A stretch of 64,000 nt of DNA from Pseudacidobacterium ailaaui (GTDB lineage Bacteria; Acidobacteriota; Terriglobia; Terriglobales; Acidobacteriaceae). Below are positions 9,652 to 18,940 of the stretch, one piece after another. Both the position numbers and the translations under genes were made by a program. Position 1 is the stretch's first letter; every line of letters begins with the position of its first letter. The notes under the pieces were generated by a model. That model saw only the letters and a list, made by a program, of their open reading frames with translations. It had not been told where the DNA came from and ran no database searches. The DNA lies in contig NZ_JIAL01000001.1 of the NCBI RefSeq assembly GCF_000688455.1, positions 1,767,001 to 1,831,000 on the forward strand, read 5' to 3'.

Positions 9652-10755
9652 TCATTCGTAGGCCAAGGCGTCGATGGGGTCTTTTCGCGCCGCCTTCAGG
9701 GCAGGATAAAGTGCGCCCAGGATGGACCCTGTAAAGGCAATGAGGGCAGCGTTGATGCGCCATCCCGGAGTGAGCGGAAAGGGGATGGTGGGGAACCGGT
9801 AACTCAGCCCCAGCTTCACCAGATAGGTCAGCGCAATGCCCAGCAGGATCCCGGCCAGGGAGACCAGGGCCGCCTCGCGAAGAATGACATGAGCGATATA
9901 GGACCGTGAGGCGCCAAGAGACTTCAGGATCCCGATCTCGCGGGTGCGTTCCATGACCGCCGTGTACATGGTCTGGAAGACCACAATGAAGCCCACAATC
10001 ACTGCGATCCCGATGACGCTGTTCAGGGCCGGGGTAAAGCCCGGCAGATGTTCTGGTGTCATCAGGGACATCCATTCCTGGATGGTCTGTACCTGATACT
10101 GGCCCAAGCCGGGAACGGCCAGAATTTCCTTCCGGATGGTCTCCTGGTTTTTGAGGTCATCGCTCTTGATGTAGAACAGAGAAGCGTTGTCGGGATTTCC
10201 CATCAGAGCGCCCAGAGTGTGGATGGGCAGGAACTTGCGGCCACCTTTGCCGTGCTCAACGATACCGCAGATGCGGAAGGGATGGTCCTTGATGCGGATG
10301 ATGTCGCCGACATGATGACCATGGTCAGCACGGGCGTACACGTCGTCCACAATCACGTCGTTTGCACCCTGAAACGGACCTCCGGCAAGAAAGACAAAGG
10401 GGCGCAGAGCATTAAAGCTCTGGTAGTCAATGCCCCAAAGGGTTTCCACCGATCCGGCCATATTGAAATCTGTGATGACAGGCGCAGCGACGGCAACATG
10501 GGGCAGCTTTGCGAGCACATCGGCAATTTTTGCCGGGACCGGAGCGCCGCCCACGCCCGTGACGAAACTTGCATTCGGCGGACGCACGATGATGTCTGCC
10601 CCGATGCCTCCGGTCTGGTTTCTGGCGTTGGAGACCTGTCCAATCATGATGCCGACGATCGAAAGAATCATGACGACTTCAACGGCAACGGCAAAAACGC
10701 CAATCAGGGTACGGAGCGGGCGGTGCAGCAGATTGCCGAGGACAAGCTTGTTCAT
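9652..10755 (-). CDS. MacB/FtsX-type ABC transporter permease
   Basis: The 367 residues show an N-terminal membrane segment (LIGVFAVAVEVVMILSIVGIMIG), a large extracytoplasmic MacB-PCD-like domain, and a C-terminal FtsX domain with three hydrophobic helices (SVIGIAVIVGFIVVFQTMYTAV, LVSLAGILLGIALTYLV, INAALIAFTGSILGALYPAL). The cytoplasmic coupling segment ERTREIGILKSLGASRSYI is typical. These permeases work with a LolD/MacB-type ATPase in lipoprotein export, macrolide efflux or mechanotransmission. No ATPase gene lies in the window on either side, so the partner is encoded elsewhere. Confidence 0.88.
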   Translation of the reverse strand: MNKLVLGNLLHRPLRTLIGVFAVAVEVVMILSIVGIMIGQVSNARNQTGGIGADIIVRPPNASFVTGVGGAPVPAKIADVLAKLPHVAVAAPVITDFNMAGSVETLWGIDYQSFNALRPFVFLAGGPFQGANDVIVDDVYARADHGHHVGDIIRIKDHPFRICGIVEHGKGGRKFLPIHTLGALMGNPDNASLFYIKSDDLKNQETIRKEILAVPGLGQYQVQTIQEWMSLMTPEHLPGFTPALNSVIGIAVIVGFIVVFQTMYTAVMERTREIGILKSLGASRSYIAHVILREAALVSLAGILLGIALTYLVKLGLSYRFPTIPFPLTPGWRINAALIAFTGSILGALYPALKAARKDPIDALAYE

Positions 10756-10936
10756 GGAGACATCCTGAGGTAAAGGTCCGCTGTTCCCAGGGAAACAGCA
10801 GTGGGTCCTGCAAAATTTGAGTGTAACAAAGTGAGAAATGCTGCCGATTAGAGAGAAAAGGCCTTAAAAAGGGGCGAAAGATGCGGTCTGGGTGATATCA
10901 AAACGTAACAAATTGCAGAAATTACCCGATTTTTCT

Positions 10937-10965
10937 TTGACTTGTCGAGGCAGGAGTTTTATGGT
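10937..10965 (+). promoter_or_regulatory. Candidate sigma-70 promoter
   Basis: TTGACT at 10937-10942 and TATGGT at 10960-10965 are separated by exactly 17 nt, about 75 bp before the RodZ-like gene. The -35 matches five of six consensus bases and the -10 four of six. This is a sequence match only. Confidence 0.5.
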
Positions 10966-11039
10966 TTGCACTAGAGGCTGGGCAAAATCCTGGCCGCGAT
11001 AGTGTTTCGACCCCAGCAAGACTGCATGAGACTGTAGGC

Positions 11040-11537
11040 ATGGGTCAGTTCGGCGAAGATTTACGCAAAGAACGCGAATCGCGCGGCATCACCCTGGAAA
11101 GCATCACGGATGCCACCAAAATCAGCAGTCGTCATCTGCTGGCCCTCGAAGAGGGGCAGTTTGATCTGCTGCCCGGCGGTGTCTTCAACAAGGGAATTGT
11201 GCGCAATTATGCCCGCGCAGTTGGTCTGGACGAGAATGTCTGGGTCGAGCGTTTTCTTTCTGCGTACCGGGAAAGCGGACACCTCAAAGACGAGGACGTC
11301 AACTGGATTGAGTTTGCCGAAAATGTCAGCAAGACCCGCCATGTAGAGACGGTCCGTTCCGGGCAGCGGCTGCGCTGGACCGGCGTGGTCGTGCTGCTGG
11401 TGCTGCTCTCTGTTCTCGGATGGTTTGTCTGGCGTTATGTGAGCGGACGCATTGCCACGGCCAACCTACGCCGGGTCCATTCCATGACCACTTCGGCCGC
11501 CATGCTTCTGACCCCGCAGCGCGGGCAGCCCAGCTGA
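11040..11537 (+). CDS. RodZ-like HTH membrane protein, short form
   Basis: The N-terminal HTH_25 domain (about residues 1-75: FGEDLRKERESRGITLESITDATKIS, then the conserved LPGGVFNKGIVRNYARAVGLD) is that of RodZ. It is followed by a charged linker and one membrane segment (WTGVVVLLVLLSVLGWFVWRYV, about 115-136). RodZ links MreB filaments to the cell wall machinery. The periplasmic part here is only about 28 residues, with no DUF4115 domain, so this is either a reduced RodZ or another HTH_25 membrane protein. A hairpin terminator overlaps its stop codon. Confidence 0.8.
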   Translation: MGQFGEDLRKERESRGITLESITDATKISSRHLLALEEGQFDLLPGGVFNKGIVRNYARAVGLDENVWVERFLSAYRESGHLKDEDVNWIEFAENVSKTRHVETVRSGQRLRWTGVVVLLVLLSVLGWFVWRYVSGRIATANLRRVHSMTTSAAMLLTPQRGQPS

Positions 11538-11548
11538 GGGGCTGTTTT
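11526..11548 (+). terminator. Hairpin terminator overlapping the RodZ-like stop
   Basis: CAGCCC (11526-11531) pairs with GGGCTG (11539-11544) across a 7-nt loop that contains the TGA stop, followed by TTTT. The stem is short, so termination before rnhB may be partial. Confidence 0.45.
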
Positions 11549-11579
11549 CCTCATCGCTGGTTGCCGTAAACTCATCTCC

Positions 11580-12329
11580 ATGCCCCCGGCGAAAACCTCG
11601 CATGGCCCGGCAGACGTGACGGCGGCCACGCAGAAGTGGCGCATGTTGCGCTCGCTGTCCTGTGGTAACAAATTTGAAAATGCTGCGCGTGCGCAAGGCG
11701 CCACACTGGTCGCCGGTGTGGATGAGGTGGGCCGAGGGGCGCTCTTTGGATGCGTGGTGGCTGCGGCCGTCATCCTGCCGGAGAACACCCGCATTCGCGG
11801 CCTGCGCGATTCCAAGCAGCTCCTTCGTAAAGACCGCGAGCGCCTGGCAAGGCTGGTGGAGGAAAAAGCCATTGCGTTTGCGATTGAAGAGGTCGATGTG
11901 GAGACCATTGACCGCATCAACATCTACCAGGCCTCCCGGCTGGCGATGACGGGAGCTGTGGCAAGGCTGATGCCCCAGCCAGACCATCTTTTGATTGATG
12001 CCATGCGGCTGGATCTGCCCTGCGCACAGACCAGCATCATCTATGGGGATTCTCTTTCGATCTCCATTGCCGCGGCCTCGGTGCTGGCCAAGGTCTACCG
12101 AGACCAGCGCATGCGAGAGCTGCACGAAGTCTATCCTCAATACGGACTGGCCTCACACAAGGGCTACAGTACGCCTGAGCATCTGGCAGCGCTTGAAAAA
12201 TACGGTCCCACGCCACTGCACCGCAGGAGCTTCCGACCGGTGGCGCAGTTCAGGCTCCCCTGGGACGCTCCATCGGAATCCATTTCCACCGACACAGCGA
12301 CGGTGCCAGCAGAGGGCGGCGCCTGCTGA
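11580..12329 (+). CDS. rnhB: Ribonuclease HII
   Basis: The enzyme cuts RNA in RNA/DNA hybrids, including single ribonucleotides in DNA. Seen: AGVDEVGRGALFGCVVAAAVIL with the catalytic Asp-Glu pair, LRDSKQLLRKDRERL, DHLLIDAMRLD with the third acidic residue, and the SISIAAASVLAKVYRDQRMRELHEVYPQYGLASHKGY block. The N-terminal 40 residues before the core are longer than usual, so a downstream start is possible; the ATG at 11580 is the upstream-most choice. The gene lies 43 bp after the RodZ-like gene. Confidence 0.92.
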   Translation: MPPAKTSHGPADVTAATQKWRMLRSLSCGNKFENAARAQGATLVAGVDEVGRGALFGCVVAAAVILPENTRIRGLRDSKQLLRKDRERLARLVEEKAIAFAIEEVDVETIDRINIYQASRLAMTGAVARLMPQPDHLLIDAMRLDLPCAQTSIIYGDSLSISIAAASVLAKVYRDQRMRELHEVYPQYGLASHKGYSTPEHLAALEKYGPTPLHRRSFRPVAQFRLPWDAPSESISTDTATVPAEGGAC

Positions 12330-12391
12330 TTTGCCCCATGATGTGCGGGGACGGCAAAATAAAATCAGCAGACCTCTTCCATTCAGCACGG

Positions 12392-13843
12392 ATGAAAAGA
12401 CCCTTCCAGAGCACGATATTTTTTTTGATTTTGATGGGTGTGGTTTCTTCCCTGGATCGTGCGGCAGGGCAAAGCGCCCCGGAAAGTCCAGACAAAATCT
12501 GGCATGGCAAAAGCGCCCAGGAGCTGAGCCGGTCACTGCCCACGCTTCCCGGCGCCGCCCTTTCCCTGGATGCGGCGCATGAGTACACGCTGGCCGAGCT
12601 GGTGGACCTGGCCGAAGAACATGATCCTGAGACGCGGGTGGCCTGGCAGCAGGCCAAGGCCCGCGCGGCCGCGCTAGGCATCGCACGGAGCGCATGGTAT
12701 CCGGTAATTGCTGCCGTGGCCGTGGCCAACACGACGCGCACGCGGGTCCTGTTTGCTTCCGATTTTTATCGCCAGACCTATGGCACGTTTTCACCTGAGG
12801 TGCACCTGGAGTATCTGATCTTCGACTTCGGCGGGAGAAGCGGCGCAGTGGAGGCAGCAAAGGCCAACCTTCTCGCCGCCAATCTTGCCTTTAATGACAC
12901 GCACCGGAAGACCATCTTTGCAGTGATGGCGGCCTACTACCGCCTGCTGAATGCCATGGGACAGCGGGCGGCTGCCGAGGTCAGCCTGAAGAATGCGCAG
13001 GCCGTAAAGGAAGACGCCGAAGAACGCCTGAAGCACGGGCTGGCCACAAGGCCCGATGTGCTGGAGGCAGAAGCGGTGGCGGCCCAGGCCGAATATGATC
13101 TGCAGGCGGCCACGGGGGCCGAGGAGATCGCGCACGGAGACCTGGCAACGGCGATGGGGCTTCCGCCGGGAACACCATTTCATGTCCAGGACATCAGCAA
13201 GCTCAGTCTGCCTGTGAGCCTGGCCGACTCCGTCGATGCTGCTATGACCCGGGCCCTCGAACAACGGCCGGACCTGCAGGCCCAATTTGCGCGGCTCAAG
13301 GCGGCCGACGCCGCCATCCGGCAGGCGCGTTCCAGCGATTTTCCCTCATTAAGTCTGAACGGGGACGGCGGTTCTGCGCGTCAGTTTGGCGTCCAGGATA
13401 CGCTGCCTTCCGCTTATGCCGGTGGTGAGACCTGGAACGTGAGCCTCTCGCTGCGATGGACAATATTTGACGGAACGCGGCGTGAGCATGAAGTGGCGCA
13501 GGCGAGGGCGGAAAGAGCGGCCACGCTGGCCGAAATCGAGGCGACGCGGGACCGTATTTCCAATCAGGTCTGGGCGGCGTATTCCAATCTGAAGACAGCC
13601 GAGCGGCAACAGCAGGCGGCCGCAGCGCTGCTGGCAGCAGCCAATGAGTCCTATGCTGCGGCGCGCGAATCCTACAGCTATGGGGTCCGGAATCTGCTGG
13701 ATGTGATTGCCGCCCAGAAGGCGCTGGCGCAGGCCGCCTCAGAAGATGTGTCTGCCCGGGCGCAGCTTCTGCTGCAATCGGCAAATCTCGCTTTTCAAAC
13801 GGGGGACCTCATATACCTGCCGCCGGGCAAGATAGGACCATGA
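12392..13843 (+). CDS. TolC-family outer membrane efflux protein
   Basis: The frame opens at 12338, but the ATG at 12392 is preferred because it begins a proper signal peptide (KRPFQSTIFFLILMGVVSSLDRAAGQ). The mature part has the two-fold repeated OEP helices: AEEHDPETRVAWQQAKARAAALGIARSAWYP, then the second copy RPDLQAQFARLKAADAAIRQARSSDFPSL, and the C-terminal SYSYGVRNLLDVIAAQKALAQA. It would form the trimeric outer-membrane channel of the efflux unit encoded by the next three genes. Its stop overlaps the YtcA start (ATGA). Confidence 0.92.
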   Translation: MKRPFQSTIFFLILMGVVSSLDRAAGQSAPESPDKIWHGKSAQELSRSLPTLPGAALSLDAAHEYTLAELVDLAEEHDPETRVAWQQAKARAAALGIARSAWYPVIAAVAVANTTRTRVLFASDFYRQTYGTFSPEVHLEYLIFDFGGRSGAVEAAKANLLAANLAFNDTHRKTIFAVMAAYYRLLNAMGQRAAAEVSLKNAQAVKEDAEERLKHGLATRPDVLEAEAVAAQAEYDLQAATGAEEIAHGDLATAMGLPPGTPFHVQDISKLSLPVSLADSVDAAMTRALEQRPDLQAQFARLKAADAAIRQARSSDFPSLSLNGDGGSARQFGVQDTLPSAYAGGETWNVSLSLRWTIFDGTRREHEVAQARAERAATLAEIEATRDRISNQVWAAYSNLKTAERQQQAAAALLAAANESYAAARESYSYGVRNLLDVIAAQKALAQAASEDVSARAQLLLQSANLAFQTGDLIYLPPGKIGP

Positions 13844-14163
13844 AAGAAGAGAGAAAAATCGAACGAAGGTCGGCGGCGGCAAAACCGTTTGCTGACCAGG
13901 GAAACGTCACAGGTATGCTGGCAGCGATGTCTGGCGTGCTTTTTTTTACCGTCGGATGCGGGCATGCTCCCACCTTCAGCATTCTGGGGTCATTTTTCCC
14001 GGCCTGGCTGTTCTGCATTGCTGCTGGTATTTTGCTGGCGGCGTTGTGTTATGGGCTTTTCGTCCGTCTGCAGATGGCCGGTGAAATCCGGCCTGCGATT
14101 CTGGTCTATCCCTGCCTGGCAGCATTTTTTGCTTTCACACTTTGGTTAATGTTTTTTCGCTGA
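13840..14163 (+). CDS. YtcA-family small membrane lipoprotein
   Basis: The 107-residue protein has a hydrophobic N-terminal segment ending in a lipobox-like TVGC (Cys40), the family-typical FSILGSFFPAWLFCIAAGILLAALCYGLF, and a second hydrophobic helix at the end (PCLAAFFAFTLWLMFF). YtcA proteins are encoded beside HlyD-type adaptor and FUSC-type exporter genes in other bacteria, matching this setting. Its exact role is unknown. It may start at an internal ATG (Met26), which would leave a cleaner signal peptide. It overlaps the TolC stop by 4 bp. Confidence 0.72.
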   Translation: MKEERKIERRSAAAKPFADQGNVTGMLAAMSGVLFFTVGCGHAPTFSILGSFFPAWLFCIAAGILLAALCYGLFVRLQMAGEIRPAILVYPCLAAFFAFTLWLMFFR

Positions 14164-14178
14164 GTACGATAGGTGCCT

Positions 14179-15381
14179 ATGACTGAAGAAAACCGCCGCC
14201 GCACCGGACGCGCGATCAGCGTGGCTGCGATCGTGTGCGCCGTGATCACTGGCATGCTGGTCCTGCGCGAGACGACGGAAAATCCGCGCACAGACGATGC
14301 GGAGGTGTTCGCCAACTTTATAGGAGTCGCACCGGTTGTCAGCGGACCCATCATGAAGCTGAACGTCGCTGACAACCAGCAGGTGAAACAGGGTGATCTG
14401 CTTTTTGATATCGATGAGCGGCCCTATGCCTATGCTCTTGCCCGCGCCAAAGCCGAGCAGGCCTCATTGGAAGGGGAGATTGTCGATGAGGGTCGCACCA
14501 TTGCTTCGCAGCGAAGTGCAGTGGATGTGGCCCAGGCAAACACCCGGAGCGCGGAGGCCAATGTGGCACGTGCCGCAGCTTCTATGAATGAGGCAAAGGC
14601 CGAGGTCTCCCACGCCAAGGCCGTCGTGGACCAAGCGGCGGCTGATCTGGCGTATGTAACGAACAACCTGCACCGTATTGAACCGCTGCTGGCCAAACAA
14701 TACGTGACCGTGGACCAAGTAGACCAGGCGCGGACCCTGGTAGCCACCAGACAGCAGGCGCTTGAGCAGGCGCGCTCCCAACTGGCGCTCTCGCAGGCGA
14801 GGCTAGATTCGGCCGCGGCCCAGTACCGCCAGGCACAGGCCATTCTGGAACAGAGCCATCAGCAGGTGGCCCAGGCCGCCCATGCCGTCACAACGCTAGA
14901 GCCGCTGGTGGCACAGCGCCAGGCGCGTAGCTCGGCCATCGATATGGCCCAGTACAATCTGGACAACTGCCGCTATTACGCCCCTTTTGACGGACGGGTC
15001 ACAAACCTGACCATCTCTGAGGGCGCGTATGCTCATGCCGGACAACAGGTCTTTACGCTGATTGATACGCGCACCTGGTGGGCCGTCGCCAATTTCCGTG
15101 AGACCCAACTGAAGCACATCCGCCCCGGGATGAAGGCCGATGTGTACGTCATGTCGCGACCGAATGTCCGTCTGCACGGGGTTGTAGACAGCATCGGCTA
15201 CGGCGTGACTCCGGATGCAGACATTGTAGGAAGGCTTTCCCCGGGGCTGCCTGACGTGCAGCGCACGCTGAACTGGGTCCATCTGGCCTCGCGTTTTCCT
15301 GTCCGTGTGCGGATTGAAGATGCCCCCTCGGATTTGCTGCGCCTGAGCGAGTCCGCTGTGGTGGTGATACGGGGTAAATAA
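14179..15381 (+). CDS. HlyD/EmrA-type periplasmic adaptor
   Basis: The protein has one N-terminal membrane helix (ISVAAIVCAVITGMLVL), the biotinyl-lipoyl start DDAEVFANFIGVAPVVSGPIMKLNVADNQQVKQGDLLFDID, and a very long Ala/Gln-rich coiled coil (about residues 90-245). It closes with the second lipoyl half NLDNCRYYAPFDGRVTNLTISEGAYAHAGQQVFTLID and a beta-barrel containing WWAVANFRETQLKHIRPGMKADVYV. It would bridge the FUSC pump and TolC. ATG 14179 is preferred over GTG 14173 because AGG at 14171-14173 is then at a normal distance. Its last codons are the template for the tandem repeat that follows. Confidence 0.9.
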   Translation: MTEENRRRTGRAISVAAIVCAVITGMLVLRETTENPRTDDAEVFANFIGVAPVVSGPIMKLNVADNQQVKQGDLLFDIDERPYAYALARAKAEQASLEGEIVDEGRTIASQRSAVDVAQANTRSAEANVARAAASMNEAKAEVSHAKAVVDQAAADLAYVTNNLHRIEPLLAKQYVTVDQVDQARTLVATRQQALEQARSQLALSQARLDSAAAQYRQAQAILEQSHQQVAQAAHAVTTLEPLVAQRQARSSAIDMAQYNLDNCRYYAPFDGRVTNLTISEGAYAHAGQQVFTLIDTRTWWAVANFRETQLKHIRPGMKADVYVMSRPNVRLHGVVDSIGYGVTPDADIVGRLSPGLPDVQRTLNWVHLASRFPVRVRIEDAPSDLLRLSESAVVVIRGK

Positions 15382-15460
15382 AGTGGTGGAGATACAGGGT
15401 CAATAAAAGTGGTGGAGATACAGGGTCAATAAAAGTGGTGGAGATACAGGGTAAATAAAG
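15358..15460 (+). repeat. 26-bp tandem repeat copied from the 3' end of the adaptor gene
   Basis: Three units of 26 bp (15383-15408, 15409-15434, 15435-15460) follow a diverged 25-bp copy at 15358-15382 that is itself the last codons plus stop of the HlyD gene. Units 1 and 2 are identical; unit 3 differs at two positions. Read from its GTG, each unit encodes VVEIQGQ or VVEIQGK plus a TAA stop, against VVVIRGK-stop in the gene. The array ends 3 bp before the ATG of the FUSC gene. The sequence suggests tandem duplication of a stop-containing gene end. Confidence 0.9.
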
Positions 15461-15463
15461 AAG

Positions 15464-17596
15464 ATGGCCACTGCGGTTGCAGCCCCACGTACGGACACTC
15501 GGAGCTTTGCCGCATGGTTTGCGGACTTTCTGAGGCAGGAACTGGCGCCCTATCCGGGGCGAGGTTTGATGGTGGCCCGCATGGTGATTGCCGCCACCCT
15601 GACCATGGTCCTGGTGATGACCTTCCGTATTCCAGGCGGGGCCACTGGACCGCTGTATGCCTTTCTGATCTCACGGGAGAACCTGGTGTCCACGGCCCGT
15701 TCAGCTTTCAAAGTTGTGCTGGCCTTCGGAGTGGGAGGCGCCTTTGTACCGCTGGGTGCGGCGATGTTTGCCTCCATGCCGCTGACGCATTTCCTGTGGG
15801 AGGCGGCGAGCATCTTTCTGATCTTTTTTCTGATTCGCACGCTCGGAGACTACAGCGTGGCCAGCGGCGTAGGACTGATGGCGACCTCAGCCATCGCCAT
15901 CTGGTATCTGCCTGGCCCGGCTGAGCTGAATGTGGAGCGGTCGCTCTGGCAGGTGGCCGCGCCCACTCTGGGCGCGATGGTCACCTTCCTGGTGGAGGCG
16001 GTCTTCCATGCCTTCCGCAAGGAAGACCAGCTTCAGACCGGATTACAGTCGCGCCTCCAGGCGCTCGAAGATCTGTTGCACAGCTATGCGCAGGGCCGTC
16101 CTGCCGCCCCGCAGACAGTCCGCAGCCTAACACAATATGCCATGGTGGGGGTGGGTTCTTTGCGCCGTCTGCTGGCGCACTCCAACCAGACGCCGCATGA
16201 GCTGGCGCGCATGACTGCCCTGGTCTCCATCGTGGGGCGGTCAATGGACTTTGCGGCGGCCATGCTGCATGCCCATCCTATGGTCCCGCCGGAAGACAGG
16301 CCGCTGGCGGAGAAGATGGCGCAGCAGCTTGCTGCCGTCCGGCAGTGCCTCCGCAGCGGCTGCGTGCCCGCGGTCCCGGAGGTCCGGGCCGAGGGGGCGC
16401 GTATTGTGCTGCTCAAGGAACTGGAGCAGATGATTGCGCTGATTCCGCGTGTCTTTGAAGGCTCCATTTCTCTTGAAGAATTTCGCGCATTTGCCCATGT
16501 TCCTGCCGAGAAAACGAGGGTCTTTGTCCGCGATGCCTTTTCCAATCCCGAACATGTGAAGTTTGCTCTAAGCGGCTGTTTGGCGGGAATGCTCTGCTAT
16601 GTCTTCTACATGGGCCTGGGATGGCCCGGTCTTTCTACATCGGTGACCACCTGTGTGCTGACGGCGCTCTCCAACATCGGGGCGTCGAGGCAAAAGCAGA
16701 TGCTGCGTCTGGCGGGGGCGGTCATCGGTGGATTTGTATTCGGGCTGGGCGCGCAGGTCTTTGTCCTTCCTTGGCTTGACTCGATTGCCGGGTTCGCCGT
16801 GCTCTTTGCTGCTGTTTCCGCCGTCGCTGCCTGGATTGCTACAGCCAGTCCGCGGCTTTCCTATTGCGGACTCCAGATTGCGCTTGCCTTTTACCTGATT
16901 CACGTCAATGACTTTACCGTGCAGACCTCGCTCACGATTGGACGGGACCGCGCAATTGGCGTGCTGTTGGGTATTGGGATGATGTGGCTGGTCTTTGAAC
17001 GCCTCCAGCCGCGCACTGCGGTGGCCCAGATGGTTGCAAGCTTCACGGGAAATCTGCGCCTGATGGCCGATCTGACTACGCTGAAGGTTGCGCCCACCCA
17101 TGCGGCGTCCATTGCTCGTGCCCGCCGGATGCGAGACCAGATTGTTGCGAATTTTACCGCTGTCCACGCCCAGGCCGATGCCGTACCGTTTGAGATTGGC
17201 CCGCGCCGGGCCATACACATGGCCGCACGCGACCGCATTCGCCGATGGCAGTCCATGCTGCGCACCTTTTACCTGCTGGACCTTGCCCTGCTGCAATACC
17301 GCATCTTCGGTCAACTGGACCAGCTTCCGGAGGAGATACGGAACGGCCTTGAGGAGTTCCATCAGTCCTGCGCGGGAATCCTGACGGAGATGGCGGCCCA
17401 TCTCGAAATGCAGCGTGAGGAGGTGGCCGGGCCTTTCGCGGCAGGCATCCAAATGCCTGTGCTGCCAAAGTCTCTCAAGTACCACGGGACTTCGCCCCAG
17501 GCCGGCAGTATTGCCTCGATCACGCGCGAGATGACCGAGCTGCTGGAGCGCATCCGCGGCGAGATGCTGCAGGCCCCGCTCTTTGCTCTTGAGTAG
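15464..17596 (+). CDS. FUSC-family membrane exporter (aromatic acid/fusaric acid efflux type)
   Basis: This 710-residue protein has the FUSC duplication. A first membrane block at about residues 30-190 contains ATLTMVLVMTFRIPGGATGPLYAFLISRENLVST. A soluble helical stretch follows, then a second block (about 370-520) with FALSGCLAGMLCYVFYMGLGWPGLSTSVTTCVLTALSNIGASRQKQMLRLAGAVIGG. A helical C-terminal domain ends LLERIRGEMLQAPLFALE. It would be the inner-membrane pump of the TolC-YtcA-HlyD unit. The substrate is unknown; the family exports hydroxylated aromatic acids and fusaric acid. Foreign DNA on the opposite strand begins within a few bases of its TAG stop. Confidence 0.88.
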   Translation: MATAVAAPRTDTRSFAAWFADFLRQELAPYPGRGLMVARMVIAATLTMVLVMTFRIPGGATGPLYAFLISRENLVSTARSAFKVVLAFGVGGAFVPLGAAMFASMPLTHFLWEAASIFLIFFLIRTLGDYSVASGVGLMATSAIAIWYLPGPAELNVERSLWQVAAPTLGAMVTFLVEAVFHAFRKEDQLQTGLQSRLQALEDLLHSYAQGRPAAPQTVRSLTQYAMVGVGSLRRLLAHSNQTPHELARMTALVSIVGRSMDFAAAMLHAHPMVPPEDRPLAEKMAQQLAAVRQCLRSGCVPAVPEVRAEGARIVLLKELEQMIALIPRVFEGSISLEEFRAFAHVPAEKTRVFVRDAFSNPEHVKFALSGCLAGMLCYVFYMGLGWPGLSTSVTTCVLTALSNIGASRQKQMLRLAGAVIGGFVFGLGAQVFVLPWLDSIAGFAVLFAAVSAVAAWIATASPRLSYCGLQIALAFYLIHVNDFTVQTSLTIGRDRAIGVLLGIGMMWLVFERLQPRTAVAQMVASFTGNLRLMADLTTLKVAPTHAASIARARRMRDQIVANFTAVHAQADAVPFEIGPRRAIHMAARDRIRRWQSMLRTFYLLDLALLQYRIFGQLDQLPEEIRNGLEEFHQSCAGILTEMAAHLEMQREEVAGPFAAGIQMPVLPKSLKYHGTSPQAGSIASITREMTELLERIRGEMLQAPLFALE

Positions 17597-17635
17597 CTGG
17601 AGTGTAAGGAACCTGATATTCGTTTTCCGCTGGAG

Positions 17636-18013
17636 TTAAGCTATTGTCCCCAGCAGCTCGTCCAGTAGAGGCACTTCCTCCTCGGGAATATCCTCTACCT
17701 TCCCCTTGTTTGGCCAGTTGATCTGGTTCAGCTTCGCGTGTACCTGGTCGCACATTACGATCTGGATTGGCCAATCCTCCGGACTGTGGTACAGGCCGAT
17801 CTCGTACAGGTTCGGGTCTGTTTCCGGATTCACTGTTAGCCGATACTTGGCTTGCTGCGGGTTCTTCTGGATGAGAAACGCCAGACGGCTCATGAGCAGG
17901 TCCTGAAACTCCTGACGGCTGAGCGTTGTTTTCGCTCCGCGGTACGGGATGGACATCCCCAAGGTTGGGATTTTCCTGCTGCTGGGCCGCCAGACCCTTA
18001 CCATATTGCTCAT
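17636..18013 (-). CDS. Small ORF nested in the polyvalent-protein linker
   Basis: A 125-residue ORF in a different minus frame from the methylase. The ATG at 18013 has GGGAGG (18025-18020 read on the minus strand) six bases upstream. The product looks globular (SRQEFQDLLMSRLAFLIQ, then PNLYEIGLYHSPEDWPIQI, then an acidic C-terminus PEEEVPLLDELLGTIA) and I recognise no family. The codons use mostly G or C at third positions, as in neighbouring host genes, while the overlapping methylase-linker frame uses A/T. Expression is not shown. The start could also be the ATG at 17955. Confidence 0.5.
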   Translation of the reverse strand: MSNMVRVWRPSSRKIPTLGMSIPYRGAKTTLSRQEFQDLLMSRLAFLIQKNPQQAKYRLTVNPETDPNLYEIGLYHSPEDWPIQIVMCDQVHAKLNQINWPNKGKVEDIPEEEVPLLDELLGTIA

Positions 18014-18940
18014 AAACATCCTCCCATGTTCCCGCACGCTGGATAGTTCCAGGCACTGGGGAAACTTTGTCGGAAGCAACACGCCCATGAATTGAGATGA
18101 TGCGTACCGGCCAGCGAGCACCCTGCCTGCTATAAAGGCTTCCGTCTACTTCAAAATGGCTGGTCACATTGTAGTGGGAATAAAGCCAGTTGAAAAATAC
18201 GCGATCCGCGTTGCTCACTCCACCGGCAGCCTTGTCCGCGCCTAGAATGAGCACAGCTTTGCCGTCGTCCTTCATGGCCTCAAGGGAACGCGCTGCAATT
18301 AGATGGTCAATCTTCCCCAGCTTATAGCCGTCTACGATGGCCTTTTCCTTGAGTGAACCGAAAGGCGGATTCGCCACAACAGCATCCACGCTTTTTGGAG
18401 CAATCTGCGGATTCTGAGCGTCCACCTCGGTAACGTGAAACCCTTGGGATTTAAGACTAGCTGCTCGCTGTGGGTTTAGTTCATTGGCAAATACATTGTT
18501 CGGCGAAGCAGTAATGAGCAGCATCCCATTTCCGGCGGTCGGCTCATACACGGTTGTGCTCTTATCGATGCCTGCCAGACGGTCGGCAAGAAAAGCCAAG
18601 GGCGCGGGGGTGGAATAAGCCTGGTTCTGAATGCTGGTAGAGGTGCGAACATTCAGGCTTGGCTGGCTCTCATAAAGCTTGACTAGCTTATCAAATACCT
18701 CTCTATCGTCATTCCCGGATGCAGCGATTTCCCGAGCATGGCGAACGATGGCAGATTCAAGCGCCTCTTGCGCCTCCTTCATGCGCGAATCAGAAACCGA
18801 ACCGCCATCAAACTTCATCACCTGAGCACGCAGCATCAGGTTGTTTTTCGGCATCTCTCCTGCCGCAATCCGTTCGTAGAGATAGGTTGTAAGGTCTTTT
18901 GCTCCAGAGGCAGCAGCGCTGGGATTCTGCTTCGGATTTT

